Source of the DNA: Skeletonema tropicum
Taxonomy: Eukaryota; Bacillariophyta; Thalassiosirophyceae; Thalassiosirales; Thalassiosiraceae
Reading direction: 5' to 3'
Length of the DNA stretch: 64,000 bases
Assembly (NCBI GenBank): GCA_037178625.1
Contig: CM074129.1
Location: 2,170,001-2,234,000, forward strand
Part shown: piece by piece, positions 28,574-40,022 of the stretch
How positions within the stretch are numbered: position 1 is the first letter of the stretch
Layout: the number at the start of each line of letters is the position of its first letter
Translations under genes and position numbers: made by a program
Notes under the pieces: model-generated
Told to the model about the DNA's origin: nothing
Database searches by the model: none
The model's input: only the letters and a program-made list of their open reading frames with translations

Positions 28574-29881
28574 ATGGCGGAGATCACAGACTTAATCAAC
28601 GTGGCATCACTATCCAACCACGAACTATTCACCGAAGTCATCGCTGTCATAAGCTGCTGCTTCAAATCCCGCAACAAAAAGGAACGACCTAAAAACTGGA
28701 TGTCCATTGCCATTCAGGTTGCTGTATCTGCCGCCGAGGGACTACATGGATATACTTCTTCTGCGGATTGGGTGGAGCAGTTTCATGCATTGTCAAGTAG
28801 GAATGATACTGCAGGGAGTGGGTCGACGACAGATGTCAAGTTCTCGGAAGCATTGAGTCGGCTGAATGCAAAGGAATGTTATAAGAAGAGGCTGGATAAT
28901 TTGTTGGAACAACTTCAGTCATCACCATCTTTACCACCGAACAACAATAACAATAACAACTTGACTGTGAGACAAGCTGTAGGATTGATTCGGGGGAGTG
29001 TTCTCCTGTCGAAAGAAGATGATGACAATGATGACAACGTCAAGGACATTCAGATAAGTGTTATCAAACTCCTAGTCAGAATCATGCCTCAGCTTGGGAC
29101 ATCCAGTCCATGTGATATATTCAATGCCGTACAGCTGCCATTACTTCAGTTACTTGACCGGGCAGCTTTTACAAATGGTGGGATGGTGTTTCCAACAAAA
29201 GTCGTAGAACAGGAGTTCGACTACTTACTTGGTTTAAACTTTGAATGTGATCCAGATTCTATTGCTCAAGTGGGAGAGAAGAGAAAGAGAGAGAGAAGTT
29301 GTTCTAATGACAATGCAACAATACAACATCATAGCAAATATACATATCTACTTGAAGCTGCACATCTTGGAAGGAAGGGGGCAGTAAGAGCACAACACGG
29401 TGCTGTCATCTTTTGCCCAACAGCAGCAGCTGATGATGATGATGATGGTGGTGCGATGCAAGTTATAGGTAGAGGATGGAACCATGACTATTTGATGGAT
29501 AGAGCAAAAACAAACAAGAATAAAGTTGTCCTGCATAGTGAATGTCATGCAATCGCTGATGCAATCAAGAGTCATGGAGAAGATGTGTGTTTTAATGACC
29601 TCTTCCCGAAAGCTACTATATTTATTGTTGAATTAGAATCTGACTTCGCATATGAGACGTGTCATCCATGTCCGAAGTGCGACCCACTGCTGCGAGCGGT
29701 TGGTATAATGAAAGTCATTCACACAACTCCGGATGGTACACTTACAGAAATGAAACTGTCTACACCATCCTGCGAGTTGCTTGTCAATGAGAATTGTTCT
29801 TTGCCTCTAAAGGCAGCGTGCGACGAACAAGGTATTACGTGCAAAAGATTAGATGATGCGATAAAGGAGGCTGCCGAGTAA
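28574..29881 (+). CDS. CMP/dCMP-type (cytidine deaminase fold) zinc protein
   Basis: 435 residues, no intron. The C-terminal half has the deaminase zinc site: HSECHAIADAI supplies His and the catalytic Glu (about residues 325-335), and CHPCPKC supplies the PCxxC pair (about 367-373). Upstream QHGAVIF and GRGWNH form the usual first strands of the fold. The N-terminal 230 residues are helical and acidic, with asparagine and aspartate runs, and show no known domain. Members of this fold deaminate free (deoxy)cytidine nucleotides or bases in tRNA; the sequence does not decide between them. The start is supported by a good context (ACCATGGCG). It converges on the RNA polymerase I gene, with only 39 bp between the stop codons. 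Confidence 0.75.
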   Translation: MAEITDLINVASLSNHELFTEVIAVISCCFKSRNKKERPKNWMSIAIQVAVSAAEGLHGYTSSADWVEQFHALSSRNDTAGSGSTTDVKFSEALSRLNAKECYKKRLDNLLEQLQSSPSLPPNNNNNNNLTVRQAVGLIRGSVLLSKEDDDNDDNVKDIQISVIKLLVRIMPQLGTSSPCDIFNAVQLPLLQLLDRAAFTNGGMVFPTKVVEQEFDYLLGLNFECDPDSIAQVGEKRKRERSCSNDNATIQHHSKYTYLLEAAHLGRKGAVRAQHGAVIFCPTAAADDDDDGGAMQVIGRGWNHDYLMDRAKTNKNKVVLHSECHAIADAIKSHGEDVCFNDLFPKATIFIVELESDFAYETCHPCPKCDPLLRAVGIMKVIHTTPDGTLTEMKLSTPSCELLVNENCSLPLKAACDEQGITCKRLDDAIKEAAE

Positions 29882-29920
29882 GGGAAAGAGCAATGGATGT
29901 AATAATAATAGTCTAAGAAG

Positions 29921-32900
29921 TTAAGTTACATTCATTTTCATCTTGATATTCATTGCTGCCAGCTCATTTGCGAGATATCTGTAAACGTAAGGAAGGATAA
30001 TGGGCTGGACTGCGTCGTCATTTGCCTCGTCTCGAACTGCATTGCAACATTTGGCATTTCTACAAAACACGCGGAGCTGGTGTTTGGTGGCGTCAATAGC
30101 CTTTTGACCGGCAGAGAGAATCGAGCTCCTTTCTGTTGCAGGGGAAAGCAAGTCTCCGCATCGTCGGCACGCATAGGCAATGTGCCTATCACTGCAGTTG
30201 AGTAGACGATCGTGCAGTAAGAAAGCAGTTCCGTGACTTAGCAGAGAATCACGTTCCATCTCTCCGAGACGAATACCACCACCCTTCTTTCTGCCCTTGA
30301 TAGGTTGTCTTGTCAACGGGTTCACTGTTCCTGTGGCTCGCACTTGATACTTATCCGACACCATGTGACGCAAGCGTTGGTAGTACACTACTCCAATGTA
30401 CAAGTCAGCCTGCATTAAGCATCCTGACACACCGCTGTAGAGTGGCTCACTTCCATAATAGCTATATCCTGCCTTTTGAAGTTGTTCCCCGAAATAGTCT
30501 ACTGCGATCTTATCTCCAGATTCGTGAAATGAGAACGGAGTTGCACTTTGGAACATCCCGTGACATGCACCACTCTTACCAGCCATACTTTCGATCAACA
30601 TACCAATCGTCATACGACTTGGAAATGCGTGAGGATTGATAATGACATCTGGAGAAATGCCGCTCTCGCTGAACGGCATGTCTGTTTGTGGCCACAAGAT
30701 GGAAAGAACACCCTTTTGGCCGTGCCTACTTGAAAACTTGTCACCGATGACTGGGTTCCTTGGAAATCTCAAAGTGACGCTTAGTGCTTCATTTGACTCG
30801 CTGGATCTTCCAGACGAAGAGGTTCCAGATAGATTCAAACGACGGATTGTTTGCACACAAGCCTTCTCTTTCTCCTTGTGCTTGCCAGGAAACCCCTTGT
30901 TCATTCCATCATCGGCAAGACAGTACAACGCATCACCCTCGTCTACCCATGATCCAACTGGGGGTAATCCATCTTGCTCCAACTTTGGATACACTGGCTC
31001 ATGCTTAAAGGTAGGCAGATCTCCTTCATTCTCTGGCGGTACACGGACGCGTTTTGTTTTATTGCCCAGCTTGATCTTATCCTTATCAGCTCCTCGCGAT
31101 ACGGCGTTGGAAATTTCATCCTGAAGATCTACCTTGACTGTTTTGTAGACAGAAGCATGTCCAAAGCCACGTTCGTAGGATGATTTGTTCAAAATCATGG
31201 CATCTTCCATATCAAATCCAGTGTAACTCAACACTGCCACTACAGCATTTGTTCCATTAGGATACTCATCCATCTTATATTCTCCATGGATAGCGGTTTG
31301 GACGAGAGGTGCCTGCGGCGTTTGTATCTTGTACAATTTGTTATCTGCTCTATACGGAAGAGAATGGCATGGCGTGCCCATTGTCTGCTTACCCATCTGA
31401 CATTGGTACATATTTCTCGGGGATTGATTATAATCAGAAAACGGCGTCAAGCTGGCAATGAGACTGAGCATGTTGGCAGGGTCAATTTCCTGATGTGTTG
31501 TAATTCCTTCCCTGATATCTTCAGGAAGACAAGCAATATCCATGAAAGGCTGCTCCATAGGTCCAATATACTCAGTTCTTCCTGATGCCCGCTGAAGAAC
31601 TGGACGGACCACCCTTGCCCCGATAGTGAATAGAAACAAACCAGGATATGGTCCACCCTTCATGCCTGGTGGAATGTAGGCTACTTCCATCGTAGGTGGA
31701 ACAATAGGCTTTGCTTGAACCTTCAATGATCTCAGTTGGGAGGCAATAGACTTGCAGAGCTTCACAGAAGCACCTCCAACAACCCTACCATTGACCATGA
31801 CGGGAAGATTTGTGTAGCTTGATATACCTCGTCCGTCTCCGCTCTCTCCGCCTGACCCATTAGGCACAACACCCCAGGAAATCAAGAGCTCATCCAAATC
31901 TTGTAACCCTTCGCCCTTTGTCGCTGCTGGATATGCCATACACTGACATTTGAGAGCCATGTGACTTAGCAAACCGCACGGCCCTCCATCAGGAGTGTGC
32001 ACAGGACAAAGAAACCCCCATTGGTCTGGAAGCAACTTTCTCACTGCAGTTGTCTTCATCTCCATGAAGAATTGACCACGATGAACACTACGGAAGTGCG
32101 CACAGAATCTTAAGAAATTCAACTTCTCCGCAACAATCGTGTACCCACTTACTTGCATCAGATCCAATCCAGTCGATGAAATAATATTCCCCGTAGATAG
32201 GAAGTGCTGCACCTTCTTCCCAATGCCTCCTGATGTTAACATTCCATACCGATCACACCACCTTTGCCAGTACTTTGGATCGCTCATGTTGGTCATGAAC
32301 TTGGTGTAATTTATTCTTATTTCTCTCATCAATCCCAAACGAATGTTGGCTAGTGTCTCTTCGAATTTTTCCTTGACAAAGGTTGATAATAAGTGACCTG
32401 GGAGGAGGATCTCTTGATTCTGGAGGGAATCGGCGTTGTCTACACCGCAGTCGCCGGCCGCAAAAGAATACAACTTGCGAAGCATGAATTGGATGTATTC
32501 GAGCTTATCACCGTAGTTTGGAAGATGGATGAGAATGTATCTGAGCGAAGTTGGAGCAAAAAGAGTGGAAAATGGTCAGTGTAACGAAATGGAGTGATAA
32601 AATGAAAGATAGTGCAAACCATACTCACTTGTTGATGATGTAATGCCCAATAGCCACATCACTGGTACTATTTGCCTTGCCACTCATCAACCGAAATCTA
32701 CTTCCAATGAAAGCCAAGCACTCATCTGGAGTCTGCATTCCAGTGAACTGCCGAGCCTCCTGCAACAACAACTCTGCACGAGCTCGGACAAACGTATTGG
32801 ATTCATCACCCTGAACGATTCTCTTGTATAACTCTTCATCCGTAATACCATGACCGCCCTCTCCTTTCTCACCTCCACTCAAAGCTCTGATAACTAGCAC

Positions 32901-33749
32901 CACTGGTAACAAAAACTCTTGCTTCCTTGCTGTGAACTTCAATGTCGCTCCACCAGTCGTCAAGTAGTGCAAGGTATTTGTGATTGTACTCATGTCTCCA
33001 TTATGCCTCTGGCATCGTATTGCTACACCCAAATCGGTGTATAGGTTACCTCTATTTTTGTAATTACTTCGTTGAATAGAGGTAGCATGATTTGCACGTG
33101 GTACTTGAAGCAATCTGACACAACGTTCGATACCACTCACGATAAAGTATCCTCCAAACTCAGTTTGTTCTTCCTTGCAATCTATAAGTTCAGCAGGACT
33201 CTTTCGACGTAAATGACAAGCCTTGGACATGACCATGATAGGCATCATCCCAAAGTTGCGTTGCACTCTCATGACTTTACCAGACGGAGTCTCTCCACCA
33301 TAACCATCTCGTCGGGAGAATTGCCAGCAGAAATCAGCAGTTAGTGGGGCAGCGTACATGATTCCCAACTCACGACATTCTCGAGGAAGCAGTTTCATGG
33401 CGCTGGATCTGCTCCCACCAGAATCTCGTTGAGTTTTCGTTGGCATTCCTATCTTGACATTTTCCAGCCAGAATTGGACTGTGTCGGTTGGTTTCCCTAC
33501 TACATGCCCGATTCCTTTATTTTCAGCTTTTGATATGTCAACAATATCAAGTTCGTATGCTAATATATCAGCCACTCCTTTTTCCAGGCCTACATCAAGG
33601 AAGTAGTTGAAAGATTCGACATGTGGAGCAGATAGACGGTGTAGTTTCTTGATGTCTTCCGTTTTGGAGACATGTGATCGACGAAATGAAGGGACAGGCT
33701 GACGGATATTATCCACCACTTCCTTGCTCTTTTTGGGTGACTTCGACAT
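29921..33749 (-). CDS. RPA2: RNA polymerase I second-largest subunit (RPA135/POLR1B)
   Basis: Two exons, 33,749-32,629 and 32,540-29,921, joined across an 88-bp intron (GTGAGT...GCTCAG) give 1,246 residues, close to the family length. The join reads GHYIINK/YILIHLPNY in frame. The protein begins with the Pol I-type N-terminus (HVESFNYFLDVGLEKG) and has FGGYFIVSGIERCVR, CPVHTPDGGPCGLL, GFDMEDAMILNKSSYERGF, and GDKFSSRHGQKGVLS of the hybrid-binding and active-centre regions. The C-terminal zinc ribbon (CRRCG ... CRNAKC) is present. It forms half of the catalytic cleft of the nucleolar enzyme that makes pre-rRNA. SLVNQEVLTPG-like SLQNQEILLPG separates it from the Pol II and III paralogues. It appears intact. 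Confidence 0.95.
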
Positions 33750-34861
33750 CTTGAATTCTGTATAGTTGTGGGCGTTGATCGATGAGTTTGCTGGCAGTCA
33801 GCAATGTTCTCTAACACTTATCTTACTGTAAGCTTTTGGAGTCTGAAGCGAAGGAAATCTCTTGTTGCAGCTCTAGAGATCCCTTTCGACGAAGAGTTGC
33901 TCAATAGGTAGGATGAATGTGGATCAATCGGCTAGAGAGTGAGCAGAGAGTAAACGAATGCTGCCATGGAGGTTTTGTTGTGATGGATGGATTTTTGATG
34001 TTGATGGCGGAGATACCGCGCCCGATAGTCTGTCTGTCGTCAAATTCTCCTTTCTCGAGAATCGAGAAATCGGAATCAAACAGCATCTCCCAGGCGCATG
34101 CAGCCAGCCGGCGGCATGAGAAGTGAATTAGATCCGGACAGACGTGATATTTGGTGTTTCGAGCCGAGCACATTTTTTGACCATGGCCGCCAGAGAGCCT
34201 ACTTACTATTTATATATACTAGCTTTGGCCAAAATCTCAAATCTGCCACAAGTGCTTTTATGGCGAAACAAGTGATAGAGTCGTATTCTTCTATATCTCA
34301 GGAAATGGACAATGCACGTTTGGGTTCCATATCTCAGATATACTCGACAAAATTGTCATCTACATTTGCTATGTAGTAAAATCGTCTAACTACTGGACAA
34401 ATTTGTTAGTGAGAATTACTACTTAGCAAAATCTAAATGGGCATATTTCTGCGAGAAAAGCAAATATTTATGTGGTTCCTTCATAGTACTCACTCGTATG
34501 ATCATCACCAAAAAGGCTGTACCATTGGTTTGGTACAATATCGCTGTTTGTGATTTTGGCCTCCGTAGTAGTAAGCCACTTTCATCATGGTGGTTTTGTG
34601 GAAAGGAATGAACGGGCAGCACTCTCTGCTCTGCTCATGTTCTTCTACTACTGTCATATAAGTATCGATACAGCTTAGGATGATTATACACTATTATAAA
34701 TGTGACTCTCCCTCTCCTCCACTCGCTCAGCCAAGATGTTCTGACACATCATTATCAGTTCTCTTTTCCAATGCAGCATATCGTAGCATGTTGTATTCGA
34801 GTCAACAAAGCTCAACCAAAACAATCCAAATTCATCAAAAAGACACACTTGCGCCACCCAA
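33750..34861. other. intergenic region upstream of RPA2
   Basis: About 1.1 kb with no recognised gene. The left part is the probable RPA2 promoter and leader; the right part is downstream of the RNase H2C gene, which ends at 34,862. Short ORFs on both strands look like chance. An imperfect direct repeat (CTATATCTCAG / CCATATCTCAGATA) lies at about 34,290-34,340. Confidence 0.5.
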
Positions 34862-35558
34862 TCATTTCTGTGGTAATGGGATAGAATCATGAATTGCATG
34901 TGCCACATCACACCAGCCTAAAACAGCATTCAAACCTTCCTTATCGCTACCTCCAAATCTACCTTCTCTCATGACCTTTGATTCATCATGTTCATGTCTC
35001 CAATTGTAAATGTGTGAAAATGTTTCAATGGTTGTTAAGGGTTGCATGGGTGGATCCTTGTGGTTGTTATTGTGATTATTGTGTTGATTGTTGTTGGCAC
35101 TTGATTGTGTATTGTTGAATACCACGCCTACCATTGTTGACGGTAACTTCGATAATGGCCTCTTGTAGGATTGTACCAAAGGCGATGAAGTAGAAGCAGA
35201 AGTTGCAGTGTTGACTGCATCGCCATCAGTGGTGGACTGTTGTTGTTCTTGACTGGTTAAATCCACACAATCCTCAGCCTGTTGAGATGTCATTGGAACT
35301 ACCCTCACGATTTGCGTCTGTGGCGCACAAAAGTCCACGACCTCTAAATTGAGCAGCCAGAATTGTCACATCACTTGCATCATTATTTTTTGAGTCTGCA
35401 TTGATGGTAGAAGTATTTTGAGGTGTTGTTAAAGGTGTAGGGTGAAAGTATTGAGCTACCGGCGCGGTAATGTCCTCATCGATTGAGCAGGGAAGAATGT
35501 GGCATACGGTATTGCCGCCGATACCGCCGCCGCTGGTTTGTGCTTGTGCCGATGACAT
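34862..35558 (-). CDS. RNASEH2C: ribonuclease H2 non-catalytic subunit C-like
   Basis: The 5' part (ATG at 35,558, MSSAQAQT) reads VCHILPCSIDEDITAPVAQYFHP and AAQFRGRG, matching the HLLPC ... PAPVSRFF ... FRGR core of RNASEH2C. The 3' part, shifted by one base, ends with FSHIYNWRHEHDES ... GLNAVLGWCDVAHAIHDSIP, matching the family's C-terminal FTLWG ... LTWPSLAAAIH. The frames meet just after FRGR at about 35,335 (CGT G GAC), so one extra base separates them; no convincing splice pair fits. Between them is a low-complexity Ser/Thr/Asn linker. The subunit stabilises the H2A/H2B complex that removes ribonucleotides from DNA. It is head to head with the DCC1 gene, about 190 bp apart. Confidence 0.75.
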
Positions 35559-35746
35559 GATAGTGCCGATAAAGCTCAGGAAATAATAGTGGTGTTGTGT
35601 ATTAGGCAGGCACAGTGAAGAGATAATACCATGCACCTTGTTATATTTTATGGTCCATTGGCATGGTCGCGGGTCGAGATCACGTGATTTTTCTTCCCGC
35701 CTTTTTCAACAACTTAACAGATGCATTTTTGAATTTGACATGACAC

Positions 35747-37306
35747 ATGCCAACAATGACGATGATGAGCAGTAGCATCCGCCACCTTGACGACAGAGGC
35801 ACCACCACGCTACTCACCCTTCCCCTCTCCGACTTTTCTAAAAGTCATGCCAATAACGATGGTGATGAGGACAACAATGATCTCGTCCTAGTCAGCCTAT
35901 CCAATTCGCAAAGTAGCGGTGGCGGAGGAGGCCTCACCATGAACGATTTACTCAGTAGTCAATATTCCGTGTATATCTTGGGAGATACTTCCGAGAGCGA
36001 CATTCCCCATTCGGCTAACGCACCGTCCAATCACACTAACAATCAGCAGCAGCGACAGGGAGAGGAGGAAGGTGCCAATCAATATTCTAGCAGCTTTGAA
36101 GCCAGTGGCTGCTCGATTAATTGTGGAGCCAAAGAATAGTGATAATGGTAGCGACAGCAAGAACCAGGCCAAGACATTGGATCTTATTCGTGTGGAAACT
36201 TCCAATACGTATGTTGTTACCCCTCCAATGGCTCGTTGACAATGGATGGTTGTGGTGATCAACAAGGTGATAGTAAGCGACAAAAATTATCATCCGACGC
36301 AAGTAGTGGGAAGGGAACGACCATTCCACCTCATTCAACCAACCAGCTGGTAACCATGCCAGCCCGATCTATCGGAGTAGTTCCTGGTGAAAACTCTCCA
36401 TCCTGCTTCTTCTTGGACCCAATGGTATTGCCGCAAGGACATTTTGCGAACAAGTTACGAACGGTACTTGGTCGATGGGTCTATAATCCATTGGAACCTC
36501 CATCGACATCAACTGTACTGTTTGGATATACTATTCGTGAATTGGCACATATTTGTCGTTCGTCGCTGGCGGAGATTGAGTATGCGTTGAGTAATCGAGT
36601 CTTTGGGGCGGATGATGCCTTGGCCATTCCGAATGATGCTGGTGTAAATAATGGTGTGATTCGATATGGAGTGTTGTCTGACGAAGGACGGCAGACTGTC
36701 TCAATGGCGATTGTATCAACACTGCTGGAAAGTGATTTGGATTTGGAATGGACTTCTCAAGACGATACGGAGAAGACAATGGAACTGCTGCCACTTCTGC
36801 AAGAGGTCCGTTCAAATTGGCAACGTGAGGAGGGAGCAGATCAGGAATTATCAGATGAGGTAATATGGCATGGATTGCGTCCAATTGTTTCTTACAAGAG
36901 CGTTGGTTCCAAAGATGAGATGCCAAAACAAGTGCAGCTTATCGTAGATGAAGTTGCCAAGTTGGCAGCACATCATGTATTCTTGCGGGGGACACCGCGA
37001 TCTGCAAGCGGTTGGGAAGAAGAAGAATTTATGGAGGCATGGTCGATACGCCTTCCTACCATGACTGGCAAGTATCAACCTTCCATGGAGCTGCTCGGTG
37101 GTATTGCCATTTCGGAAATGGTTGAAGATAAACGTCAGTGGCGATATTTTCCTGAATCAGGGCTTCCCTTAAATCCTTCGCTACGTATTAAATCAATGTT
37201 GGCAATGCGAAATGCATGGGCTGTGGAAGAAGCGAAGCCTTACTTTGAGAAGTTGACCATGAATGAGAGTGAAATTACAGATCTACTCAAAACTTATAAA
37301 AAATAA
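35747..37306 (+). CDS. DSCC1: sister-chromatid cohesion protein DCC1-like (RFC-CTF18 complex)
   Basis: The main frame at 36,236-37,306 contains the DCC1 C-terminal pattern: EEEEFMEAWSIRLP, a KYQPSMELLGGIAI segment, YFPESGLPLNPSLRIKSMLAMRNAW, PYFEKL and a final ITDLLKTYKK. An earlier segment at about 36,177-36,236 reads LDLIRVETSNTYVV, equivalent to the KTYDLKIADTSN strand of DCC1, in a different frame. A third segment (35,747-36,139, MPTMTMM...) supplies the N-terminus in the same frame as the main part. The gene therefore needs two frame transitions within about 150 bp, from small introns or indels that I cannot resolve. DCC1 helps the CTF18 clamp loader at replication forks. Confidence 0.75.
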
Positions 37307-37561
37307 TGAATCAATTGCATACGAATAGGACGTGAAAAGGGGATGGTATCGTAAACCGCAAGTTTTGACGGAAGAAATGCGCACACACTCAAAATTAACA
37401 TGTAAACCCTAGTTTTATATTCACATTCACTCTCTGCAATAATTTGATGACACATTGTGAAGCCTCGGGTGCCGTTTATTATCCCACAGCACGAGACTAG
37501 ACTCAAACAGATCAACATTCTTCTTGTACCGTTTATTATCCGCTGCACAAAAAGTAGACAC
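37307..37561. other. convergent 3' intergenic gap
   Basis: Lies between the ends of the DCC1 gene and the minus-strand oxidoreductase. It has a short direct repeat (GTACCGTTTATTATCC / GTGCCGTTTATTATCC at about 37,470 and 37,527). Nothing else was recognised. Confidence 0.5.
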
Positions 37562-39149
37562 CTAACATTTCTTCCATGGCAAGCAAACAATTGTTCCGTT
37601 GTTCTTTCCATTCGCGAGAAGCTTTTGAGCATCACCCACATCATCTAAAGCCACCTTTTCTCCAACCCTAGGATGTATCTTGCCTTGCTCCACTAAGAAC
37701 ATCAAGTACATAAGATCTCGAGTAAATTCAGTTCGATTCTGAATCAAGTCTTGACGGATATCCAGGAAGACTGTTTGACTCATAGTGTATTTAGCCTTCA
37801 TCTCTGAGAATCTCCTCAACATTTCGTCCATATCTATCACCCCACACCCATTAATGGAGTAGCCCATGTTGGCAGTTGCAAGGCAGACGAGAATACCCTT
37901 ATCGTTGAGTGCTTGCCAAGACGATGTATATCCATCAAGGCAAGTGTTATCAATGACAATGTCCATCTTTTCCATTATATCAGGCATCCAAGCTTCAATA
38001 CGGCGCTCGAAGACGTGCATTCTGGAACTTAGAGTTTCAATATAGCTATGTTGGGACTTCTTGGCACAACAATATATGTTGGCACCTTCTAAATCGGCTA
38101 GATGAATAGCGGCTTGGCCAATTGAAGAGAATCCATCAGTGATGAATACATTCATTCCAAACAACGCAGCTCCCTGGAATACATTCTTGGCGATGCGGAG
38201 CGCACGGTAGGCTGTCATCCAATCCTCAACTAAGCATGCAGCTGTGGAGTTTTTGATGTTTGGAGATGCTTTGATAAAATAATCAGCTTCTGCCGACGCA
38301 AAGCGTGCGTTGCCGCCTGATTCAATGAAACCCAAAACACGGTCTCCAATCTTAAATGGAAGCTTCACTTCGCTTGCCAAGAGCTTCAATAGTACCCACG
38401 ACAACTTGTCCAGGAGTGTAAGGAAGCATATCTCTTGTGACACCCATACCACGGCACTTTACCACATCAAATGGAGAAACGCTTGATGCCTATAAAAGGT
38501 TTGAGATAATGTTTTTATAAGTTCGATGTGAATGTTGCAAGCAAATCCTACATCTCTTTTCGTCACTTACCCTGACATTGATAAAGGCATGAGTCTCCTT
38601 CTCCGGCTTCATATAACGATGTTGTGCACGAAGCACCAAGGAATCACCTGCACCCTCACCAGTATTCAAGGTAGAAAGCACCACGGACTTGGTAAACACT
38701 TTTCCTTCGGGTTGAGGCATAGCCTCTTGTGGCGGCACTTCGTGGCTGTCCAGGCTTGCTTCATCCTCTTTTCCAGAGAGAATGGACTCTTCGTCCTCCG
38801 TTTCAGTGGCCGATTCCAGAGAGAGAGAACGCGTCAATGAGTTGAGAGTATGGGTCTCTCCTTCTTCGGGGTCGTACATGTCACGACCTTCTTCAAACAC
38901 ATCACGACCGCGATTTTGAGATGTCTCCACGCGGACATCGTCCTCAGCAGCAGCAGCAGCAGCTGCTGCAGCAGGAGCTTTTTCAGCGGAAGAAATATAC
39001 TTCTTTCTAAAAGGCGATGCACTTCTGACTTTTCCACCAACAATCTTAAGCGCATTCATCCTTCCTTTCTGCTTTGGCTGGACACCCGTTGTCCTCGGCG
39101 TCCTCGGCGTCCTCGGCGACATGGGTGGGCGGGCGGTGCTTTTCACCAT
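37562..39149 (-). CDS. MDR-family (quinone oxidoreductase-like) protein, copy A
   Basis: Exon 1 (39,149-38,571) encodes a basic N-terminus (MVKSTARPPMSPRTPRTPRT), an acidic Ser/Glu linker, and the first GroES-like strands (SLVLRAQHRYMKPEKETHAFINVR). An 81-bp intron (GTAAGT...TTATAG, 38,490-38,570) leads to ASSVSPFDVVKCRGMG ... TPGQVVVGTIEALGK. At about 38,372 one extra base must be skipped to continue with EVKLPFKIGDRVLGF. The Rossmann part follows (VFITDGFSSIGQAAIHLADLEGANIY) and MDIVIDNTC, ending NGTIVCLPWKKC. No catalytic zinc ligands are seen, so it belongs to the zinc-free NAD(P)H:quinone reductase-like branch. A paralogue with the same intron position is at 45.9-47.9 kb. Substrate unknown. 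Confidence 0.75.
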
Positions 39150-39611
39150 GGTTACATCAATGATCTCGCCTGCTTTTGTTCTTCTGCTACTGCACTAAAG
39201 TTGCAAAAAGTGTTGAATGAGCGATAAGCCTGGACACCTTCTTCTTTTTGAGAGAACTTTCTCCTATTTCGATGATTGAGAAAACTGAGAAAGTTTATAC
39301 GGGATTACTCCTATGTACTACTTAGTACTCGTATTCAGGTATAGTTCTTATGGGTAGGCAGGTGTGATGTAGGTAGGTCAGATGGCGGGAAAGAGAAGCG
39401 GGTTACGGGTGGAAAAATAGACGAGAGCCAGCGGGCAGCTTTGCTTAACCCTCTTTTACTCCTTACTTGAAAACGCTACGCATTTCTACGTAGGTATTAG
39501 TACACTGATCCTCATCACTCTTTCAACAAAAAACTTCAGCCCAGCCGAGCTTTCATCATCTTCACCCCGTTGATCAACAACACTACTAAGTAACTGAATA
39601 ATACAGTAACC
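39150..39611. promoter_or_regulatory. shared upstream region of oxidoreductase A and eL32
   Basis: A 462-bp divergent intergenic region. The eL32 side has pyrimidine-rich tracts (CCCTCTTTTACTCCTTACTT) and the start context CAGTAACCATGGCC. No specific factor site can be assigned from sequence alone. Confidence 0.4.
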
Positions 39612-40022
39612 ATGGCCGGCGTTCAACCCCTAATGAAGAAGACTATTGTCAAGAAGCGAACAAAGAAGTTCGCCAGGCACCAGTCTGACCAATTTATGCG
39701 CATCCAGCGTTCATCATGGCGTAAGCCCAAGGGTATTGATGGACGTGTCCGTCGTCGCTTCAAGGGTGCTCTCCCCATGCCCTCCATCGGATACGGTTCC
39801 GATAAGAAGACTCGTAATACTCTTCCATGCGGATTCAAGAGCGTTGTTGTATCCAATGTTTCTGATTTGGAAATGCTCATGATGCACAATAGGACTTATG
39901 CCGCTACCGTGGCCCACTCTGTGAGCTCTCGTGGACGCAGGGAAATTATTGAGAGGGCAGAGCAACTTGCCATCCGAGTGACTAATGCCGCCGCCAAGCT
40001 CAGAGACGAAGAGGATGCATAA
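39612..40022 (+). CDS. RPL32: large-subunit ribosomal protein eL32
   Basis: 136 residues, no intron. The family pattern is clear: [74 protein letters not shown], and [25 protein letters not shown] near the end. Length matches eukaryotic eL32. It is a structural component of the cytosolic 60S subunit. Start context CCATGGCC is strong. Codon use is skewed toward C-ending codons, as expected for a highly expressed gene. Confidence 0.97.
   Translation: MAGVQPLMKKTIVKKRTKKFARHQSDQFMRIQRSSWRKPKGIDGRVRRRFKGALPMPSIGYGSDKKTRNTLPCGFKSVVVSNVSDLEMLMMHNRTYAATVAHSVSSRGRREIIERAEQLAIRVTNAAAKLRDEEDA

Noticed and set aside
34680..34911. Small ORFs on both strands downstream of RNASEH2C
   Set aside because: No domain, no start context and opposite-strand overlaps; treated as chance ORFs.
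36236..36260. DCC1 starting at 36,236
   Set aside because: This start is a TTG, and upstream sequence in another frame (LDLIRVETSN) carries a clear DCC1 strand.
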